NCBI RefSeq assembly: GCF_013391415.1
Contig: NZ_JACAXB010000002.1
Coordinates: 62,001-126,000, forward strand
Source of the DNA: Aquitalea sp. LB_tupeE
GTDB taxonomy: Bacteria > Pseudomonadota > Gammaproteobacteria > Burkholderiales > Chromobacteriaceae
Direction: 5' to 3'
Length of the DNA stretch: 64,000 nucleotides
The notes beneath the pieces are model-generated. The model worked only from the letters and a program-made list of their open reading frames with translations, did no database searches and was not told the DNA's origin. Within the stretch, counting starts at the first letter, position 1. The number at the start of each line of letters is the position of its first letter. This document shows positions 59,068 through 64,000 of the stretch, in pieces. Made by a program: the position numbers and the translations under genes.

Positions 59068-60216
59068 TCAGAAGCCAATGGCATGACGGACGAACTGACG
59101 CTTGAGCGGTGTCAGCCGGTTGGTCAGGCTCAGGCCGGTATTGCGCAGCCAGGACAGGCCGGGCACATGTTGGGTATGGAACAGCCGGTACAGGCCGTCA
59201 CAGGTGAACTGCATGGTTTTTACCGCTTCGCGGCGCTCGCGCTCGTAGCGGCGCAACAGCATCCAGTCGCCGGCATCGCCCTCTTTCTGTAACAGGGCAG
59301 CCAGTTGTGCTGCATCCTGGAAACCCAGGTTGACGCCCTGTCCGGCCAGCGGGTGTACGGTATGGGCGGCATCGCCTACCAGCGCCAAGCGCTGGCTGAC
59401 CACCGCCTCGGGCTGGATCAGCCGCAGCGGAAAGGCTGCCGCCGGGCCAAGCAGGGCCAGATGGCCCAGCTGGTGATTGCCGGCTGCAGCCACGCGGGCG
59501 CACAATTGCTCGGCAGACAATGCCATCAGCGCATCCGGGTCTGAAGTGGACCACACCATGGAAATGCGATTCCCCGCCATGGGCAGCCAGGCTAGAATGC
59601 TGTCTCCGGTGAACCACTGGCGGGCAATATTGCCATGCGGCTTTTCGCAGCTGAAATTGGCCACCACACCGCTTTGGCCATAAGGCTTGATGCTGGCGGC
59701 CAGGTCAGTCTGGCTGCGTACCCAGGAGTTGGCCCCGTCGGCGCCCACCACCAGGCTGGCTTGCAGCACCCGGCCATCGTCCAGGGTCAGGCTGGCCATG
59801 CTGGCGGTGGTGGAGAGTGAGGCTGGGCGTACACCGGTCAGACAGCTGACCGGGCTGGCAGCCAGCCGCTGCCACAGGCTGGCCAGCAGCCAGCGGTTTT
59901 CCACAATCCAGGCCAGGGCGCTGGCACCGGCATCGCTGGCGGCAAACTGAATACGGCCACCGGCATCGCCAGAGACATCCATGCTGGCGATGGTGCCGAC
60001 GCGGGACATGTCCGGCCAGGCTTGCAGTTGTTCCAGAAAACGGCGGTTGAGCGGGCTGACAGCGTAAATGCGGGCATCCCAGCCTTGCTCCAGATCTTCA
60101 AAACGTGCGGCAGAGCCTTCCAGCAAGGCGATCTTGCGCCCGCTTTCGGCCAGCGCCAGTGCCAGGCTGGCACCCACCAGGCCACCACCGACAATGATGA
60201 CGTCGTACTGTGTCAT
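59068..60216 (-). CDS. UbiH/UbiF/COQ6-family FAD hydroxylase
   Basis: 382 residues. A class A flavin monooxygenase: the FAD Rossmann motif VIIVGGGLVGASLALALAES (residues 6-25), the DG motif VVGADGANSWVR and the second FAD motif LALVGDAAHTVHPLAGQGVNLGFQDA. It hydroxylates the ubiquinone ring. Which ring position (UbiI-, UbiF- or UbiM-like) cannot be fixed here. It follows ubiH by 11 nt, so the two probably provide complementary hydroxylations. Confidence 0.9.
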   Translation of the reverse strand: MTQYDVIIVGGGLVGASLALALAESGRKIALLEGSAARFEDLEQGWDARIYAVSPLNRRFLEQLQAWPDMSRVGTIASMDVSGDAGGRIQFAASDAGASALAWIVENRWLLASLWQRLAASPVSCLTGVRPASLSTTASMASLTLDDGRVLQASLVVGADGANSWVRSQTDLAASIKPYGQSGVVANFSCEKPHGNIARQWFTGDSILAWLPMAGNRISMVWSTSDPDALMALSAEQLCARVAAAGNHQLGHLALLGPAAAFPLRLIQPEAVVSQRLALVGDAAHTVHPLAGQGVNLGFQDAAQLAALLQKEGDAGDWMLLRRYERERREAVKTMQFTCDGLYRLFHTQHVPGLSWLRNTGLSLTNRLTPLKRQFVRHAIGF

Positions 60217-60227
60217 GGATTGCTTTC

Positions 60228-61424
60228 CTATAGCCCGAATACCAGATGACGGGCAAATGCACGACGCAAGGGCGGCACGCTGTCCAGCGTACTCATGCCC
60301 ACGCCGCGCAAGGCACTGACCAGGGCGGAGTCGCCGTCAAACAGCTTGATCAGGCCGTGGGTGAAACCCACCACGGCATGGCTGTCCAGTTTACGGCTAG
60401 CGGCATACACCGCCAAGGCAGCTGCATCGCCCGGATCGCTAACCTCGTTCAGGGCATCGGTCAGGCCGATGGCATCGCGCAGGCCCAGGTTCAAGCCCTG
60501 CGCCGCTACCGGATGCATGGTTTGAGCCGCGTTGCCAATCAGCACCACCCGACCACTGCTGACACGGTTGACCTGACGCAGTGCCAGCGGAAAGCTGGCA
60601 CGCGGGCCGATGGACAGTACCTTGCCCTGCCGCTCGCCAAAGGCTTGCTGCAATTCGGCCATCACCTGCTCATCCGGCGCTTGTTGCAAGGCCTTGGCAT
60701 CATCGTGGCTTCGGGTCCACACCAGCATGTAATTGTCACCATGCGGCAGCAGGGCAAACGGCCCCTGCTTCGAGAAGCGTTCGTAAGCCACGCCGGCCGG
60801 GGGGAGTTCGGTGCTGACTTCGGCCAGAACCGCACATTGCTGGTAGTCATGTACCAGACGCTTGATACCCGGCAGGCTGTCCGCCAGCGCGCCGCCTTCA
60901 GCCAGCACCACCAGACGTGCTGTCAGGCTGATATCACCATGCACACCGCTGGTTTTCACTGTGGCATAGCAGGCCATGCTGTTGACGGATTCCACGCGGG
61001 TTTCCCACCATACTTGCACACCGGCCTGCTCCAGGCAGGCATTGATGGCCAGGGTCAGCGCCGGATAATCCACCACCACGCCCAGATGCGGCAGCTTGAG
61101 ATCAGCCGCTTCCAGCCGGGTACGACCAAACGCACCCTGCTGAGAGACATGCACGCTGTCGATCTGGCTGGCGGGCAAGTTGTCCGGCCATGCGCCGGAT
61201 GCTGCCAACGCCTCGCGGCTATACCAGGACAGTGCCAGTGCACGCGCATCGGTCAGCGGCGCATCTTTGGCGCGCGCTTCCACCAGCAGCACCCGCCGTC
61301 CGGCAGCGGCAAAGCGCAGCGCGGCCAATGCGCCTACCGGACCGCCGCCGACAATGATGATGTCGGCGTGTTCGCCGCCATCATGGCCGCAGTCGCGGCT
61401 GTGTTGTCTGTCTGTGTTCTTCAT
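60228..61424 (-). CDS. ubiH: 2-polyprenyl-6-methoxyphenol hydroxylase UbiH-like
   Basis: 398 residues, same flavin hydroxylase family: IIIVGGGPVGALAALRFAAAG near residue 22, the DG-like motif VVLAEGGALADSLPG (degenerate, as in UbiH) and VVLIGNAAQTMHPVAAQGLNLGLRDA. GNAAQTMHP is typical of UbiH in ubiquinone biosynthesis. It starts 2 nt after the pepP stop, an arrangement (pepP-ubiH-ubi hydroxylase) known from E. coli and other proteobacteria. Confidence 0.9.
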   Translation of the reverse strand: MKNTDRQHSRDCGHDGGEHADIIIVGGGPVGALAALRFAAAGRRVLLVEARAKDAPLTDARALALSWYSREALAASGAWPDNLPASQIDSVHVSQQGAFGRTRLEAADLKLPHLGVVVDYPALTLAINACLEQAGVQVWWETRVESVNSMACYATVKTSGVHGDISLTARLVVLAEGGALADSLPGIKRLVHDYQQCAVLAEVSTELPPAGVAYERFSKQGPFALLPHGDNYMLVWTRSHDDAKALQQAPDEQVMAELQQAFGERQGKVLSIGPRASFPLALRQVNRVSSGRVVLIGNAAQTMHPVAAQGLNLGLRDAIGLTDALNEVSDPGDAAALAVYAASRKLDSHAVVGFTHGLIKLFDGDSALVSALRGVGMSTLDSVPPLRRAFARHLVFGL

Positions 61425-61426
61425 GT

Positions 61427-62722
61427 TCAGACACCCTGCATCAGGATTTCAATTGCATCAATTTCTTTGGGCACGTCGGCGGTATACACCTCGTGCCCGG
61501 TTTCAGTCACCAGCACATCGTCTTCGATACGGATGCCGATATTGTGCAGCGCAGCCGGAACATTCGGAGCCGGGCGGATATACAAACCAGGCTCGATGGT
61601 GGTGCACATGCCGGGCTGGTAGGTACGCCACTGGCCGCCTTGCTTGCGCTGGCCGGCGTCATGGACATCCAGGCCGATCATGTGGCCGATGCCATGCATG
61701 TAGAACTGGCGGAAGGCGCCGGATTCGATCACCCCGTCCACGCTGCCGGTGAGCAGCTTCAGGTCCAGCATGCCTTGCACCAGTACTTTCAGCGCAGCAT
61801 CACCGGGCTCATTCCACACTGCCCCAGGCTTGACCGCAGCAATGCCTGCCAGTTCCGCCGCCAGCACGATTTCGTAAACATCGCGCTGGGCCGGGCTGAA
61901 TTTGCCATTCACCGGGAAGGTGCGCGTGATATCACCGGCATAACCATTCAATTCGCAACCGGCATCAATCAGCAGCAAATCACCATCGTTCAGCCGCGCA
62001 TTATTGGCTGCGTAATGCAGGGTGCAGGCATTGGCTCCGCCGGCCACGATGCTTTCGTAGGACGGGTAGCGTGCGCCATTGCGAATGAAGGTGTGCAGGA
62101 TTTCCGCCTCCACCTGGTATTCCATCATGCCCGGCCGGGTGGCACGCATGGCCTGGATATGGCCCTGGGCGGAAATCTGTCCGGCCCGGCGCAAGGTAGC
62201 ACGCTCGCCAGCGTCCTTGATCATGCGCATCTCGTCCAGCAATACCAGCAGGTCGTGGTACAGCGCGGGTGGCTGTTCACCACTGCGGTAACGCTGGCGC
62301 ACGGCCTCCAGCCAGCCATTCACTCGCACATCGAAACCAGGCTGACGACCAATTTTCCACCACAGCGACTTCTGGCCGCTCAGCAGGTCGGGCAGGCGGG
62401 CATCCAACTCACCGAGCGGATAGGCCTCGTCAAAGCCGAAAGCTTCTCGCGCCCCGTCCGGACCATAGCGAAAACCTTCCCACACCTCACGTTCCAGATT
62501 CTTTTCCCGACAGAACAGAATGGATTTGCCGGCTCCGGCGTCCAGCACCAGTACGGCCTCCGGCTCGGCAAAACCAGTCAGATACAGAAAATGGCTGTCA
62601 GCCCGGTAGGGGTAGTGGTTGTCAGCATTGCGCACCACTTCAGGCGCGGTAGGCAGGATGGCAATGCCCTCCCCCATCTGCTGCATCAGACGCGTACGGC
62701 GATCGACATGACTCTGGTACAT
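61427..62722 (-). CDS. pepP: Xaa-Pro aminopeptidase PepP
   Basis: 431 residues. It removes N-terminal residues preceding proline. The N-terminal creatinase-like domain (about 1-165, with PYRADSHFLYLTGF) and the pita-bread metallopeptidase domain are visible. The metal ligands are in LLIDAGCELNGYAGDITRTFPVNG (two Asp), FYMHGIGHMIGLDVHD (His) and TTIEPGLYI and GIRIEDDVLV (Glu). The start at 62722 has AAAGAG upstream; the frame stays open to 62809. First gene of the pepP-ubiH-ubi-dsbC-tonB-like series. Confidence 0.95.
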   Translation of the reverse strand: MYQSHVDRRTRLMQQMGEGIAILPTAPEVVRNADNHYPYRADSHFLYLTGFAEPEAVLVLDAGAGKSILFCREKNLEREVWEGFRYGPDGAREAFGFDEAYPLGELDARLPDLLSGQKSLWWKIGRQPGFDVRVNGWLEAVRQRYRSGEQPPALYHDLLVLLDEMRMIKDAGERATLRRAGQISAQGHIQAMRATRPGMMEYQVEAEILHTFIRNGARYPSYESIVAGGANACTLHYAANNARLNDGDLLLIDAGCELNGYAGDITRTFPVNGKFSPAQRDVYEIVLAAELAGIAAVKPGAVWNEPGDAALKVLVQGMLDLKLLTGSVDGVIESGAFRQFYMHGIGHMIGLDVHDAGQRKQGGQWRTYQPGMCTTIEPGLYIRPAPNVPAALHNIGIRIEDDVLVTETGHEVYTADVPKEIDAIEILMQGV

Positions 62723-62828
62723 GATGACTCTTTCGCATGACTTGAACCGGCCAATATCCCGGCATGGCTGAAGTTTACACTGCTGCGACAGCGCTGCCGA
62801 TGCTGACAATCAGTAAATGGCAGGCATG

Positions 62829-62855
62829 AAAAAGGCTTGCCCGTGGGCAAGCCTT
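62829..62855 (-). terminator. terminator after yebC
   Basis: AAGGCTTGCCC and GGGCAAGCCTT form a perfect 11-bp stem with a tight loop, followed on the minus strand by TTTTTC. It begins about 20 nt after the yebC stop. Confidence 0.88.
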
Positions 62856-62873
62856 GCATCCGGCTTTACGTTA

Positions 62874-63599
62874 TCAATCCAGCAGGGTGGCCGAGGTGTA
62901 CACGTCCTGCACGTCGTCCAGGTCTTCCAGCGCATCCAGCAGCTTTTGCATGCGCATGGCGTCTTCGCCGGCCAGTTCGGTTTCGTTCTGCGGCTTCATG
63001 GTGACTTCGCCCATTTCCGCCTTGAAGCCCTTGTCTTCCAGCGCCTGCTTCACGTCGCTGAATTCGTAAGGGCCGGTGATGACTTCGATGGAACCGTCAT
63101 CATTGGTGATCACGTCTTCGGCGCCGCATTCCAGCGCGGCTTCCATCAGCGCGTCTTCGTCCACGCCCGGGGCAAATACCAGGAAACCGCAATGGTTGAA
63201 CTGGAAGGCCACACAGCCGTCGGTGCCCATATTGCCACCGTACTTGGAGAAGGCATGACGCACATCGGCCACAGTACGGGTCTTGTTGTCGGTCAGGCAG
63301 TCCACCATCACGGCAGCACCGCCAATGCCATAACCTTCGTATCGGCACTCGACATAATCCACACCTTCGAGCTGACCGGTACCACGCTTGATGGCGTTAT
63401 CGATATTGTCCTTGGGCATGGATTCGGCCTTGGCCTTGTCCACTGCCAGACGCAGACGCGGGTTCATGTTGACATCGCCGCCGCCCATCTTGGCAGCAAC
63501 GGTGATTTCCTTGATCAGACGGGTGAAGATCTTGCCACGCTTGGCATCCTGACGACCCTTGCGGTGCTGGATGTTCGCCCATTTGCTATGACCTGCCAT
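62874..63599 (-). CDS. yebC: YebC/PmpR-family DNA-binding protein
   Basis: 241 residues, the usual length. The N-terminus [32 protein letters not shown] is a family hallmark, as are the [19 protein letters not shown] block and the acidic domains that follow. Family members act as transcriptional regulators and in some bacteria aid translation of proline-rich stretches. It is flanked by a terminator and is likely a single-gene unit. Confidence 0.96.
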   Translation of the reverse strand: MAGHSKWANIQHRKGRQDAKRGKIFTRLIKEITVAAKMGGGDVNMNPRLRLAVDKAKAESMPKDNIDNAIKRGTGQLEGVDYVECRYEGYGIGGAAVMVDCLTDNKTRTVADVRHAFSKYGGNMGTDGCVAFQFNHCGFLVFAPGVDEDALMEAALECGAEDVITNDDGSIEVITGPYEFSDVKQALEDKGFKAEMGEVTMKPQNETELAGEDAMRMQKLLDALEDLDDVQDVYTSATLLD

Positions 63600-63674
63600 A
63601 ATTGCCTCAATCTGGTTTGGCCCGTCACCGGGCCGGTTTAATGCCGAAAATTTGGCCGCTATTCTAGCAGAAAG

Positions 63675-64000
63675 CTATTTCGCCTTCAGCATGGCCAACA
63701 TGAAAGTGAAGGCCTGACCGTATATCTGTTCGATGGCCGGCACCATCAGCGGCAAGGTCAGATAGATGGTGATGAAACCGATCATCAAGGTCAGCGGAAA
63801 ACCAAAGGTAAAAATATTGAACTGCGGTGCGGCACGGGTCATCACGCCGATGGCGAGGTTGGTCACCAGCAAGGCGGCAATGACCGGCATGGACAGCCAG
63901 ATGCCCCAGGAAATGATGTGGCTGCCCCATAACACCAGCGCCTTAAGCCCCTGGGCTGGCATGCTCATGCCGATGGGCAGCACCTGGAAGCTTTCCACCA
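63675..64000 (-). CDS. fliR: flagellar export protein FliR, C-terminal part
   Basis: About 108 residues of the C-terminal part; the gene continues beyond the window end. FliR is an inner-membrane component of the flagellar type III export gate. The hydrophobic segments SMPVIAALLVTNLAIGVMTRAAPQFNIF and FGFPLTLMIGFITIYLTLPLM are the characteristic conserved region of FliR/SpaR. A GGCCCG/CGGGCC dyad (63619-63634) lies between it and yebC. Confidence 0.93.
   Translation of the reverse strand, partial: VESFQVLPIGMSMPAQGLKALVLWGSHIISWGIWLSMPVIAALLVTNLAIGVMTRAAPQFNIFTFGFPLTLMIGFITIYLTLPLMVPAIEQIYGQAFTFMLAMLKAK

Overview
The window is a high-GC, gene-dense bacterial chromosome segment with no rRNA, tRNA, phage, insertion sequence or CRISPR array that I can see. 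Gene content fits a betaproteobacterium, most likely Neisseriales/Chromobacteriaceae (Chromobacterium, Aquitalea or Vogesella type): CysB, PagP, a urt/ure urea cluster, a DsbC-UbiH-PepP block, YebC and FliR. The taxonomic call is inference from gene families, not from a search.

Layout. 1-6.3 kb: end of a thiolase, an orphan sugar-type binding protein, a Tat-exported HAD phosphatase divergent from a DeoR regulator, CysB and PagP. 6.5-18.6 kb: a small His/Pro-rich exported protein, then one long minus-strand urea operon, urtABCDE-ureDABCEF-(GNAT)-ureG, coding for urea import and nickel urease. 18.8-32.2 kb: MFS, TAXI-type and DMT transporters, a MerR/carboxymuconolactone decarboxylase pair, a very large hybrid kinase with an NCS1 permease-like sensor and its LuxR-type response regulator, and CDP-diacylglycerol pyrophosphatase.

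32.3-39.9 kb: a catabolic operon fae-like/aldo-keto reductase/gabD/proXWV, divergent from a MocR-type regulator with a strong dyad in the shared promoter region. 39.9-46.6 kb: a second catabolic operon (aldehyde dehydrogenase, MFS, enolase-superfamily dehydratase, GMC oxidoreductase, IclR regulator) with an 18-bp palindrome upstream. 46.9-48.3 kb: a CLC antiporter with fluoride-type filter residues behind what reads as a fluoride riboswitch. 48.4-57.0 kb: TerC, HtpX, NhaR-like, a Gcr-type membrane protein, a GGDEF protein and alanine dehydrogenase. 57.1-64.0 kb: acyl-CoA-binding protein, TonB-like protein, DsbC, two ubiquinone hydroxylases, PepP, YebC and FliR (cut by the window end).

The most distinctive feature not explained by the genes is a dispersed palindromic repeat of about 105-110 bp with GCGGCTAACAAAA termini. 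There are eight copies (two of them truncated or degenerate), and seven of the eight have the same end facing the 3' end of a gene. One copy sits inside the urea operon between urtA and urtB.
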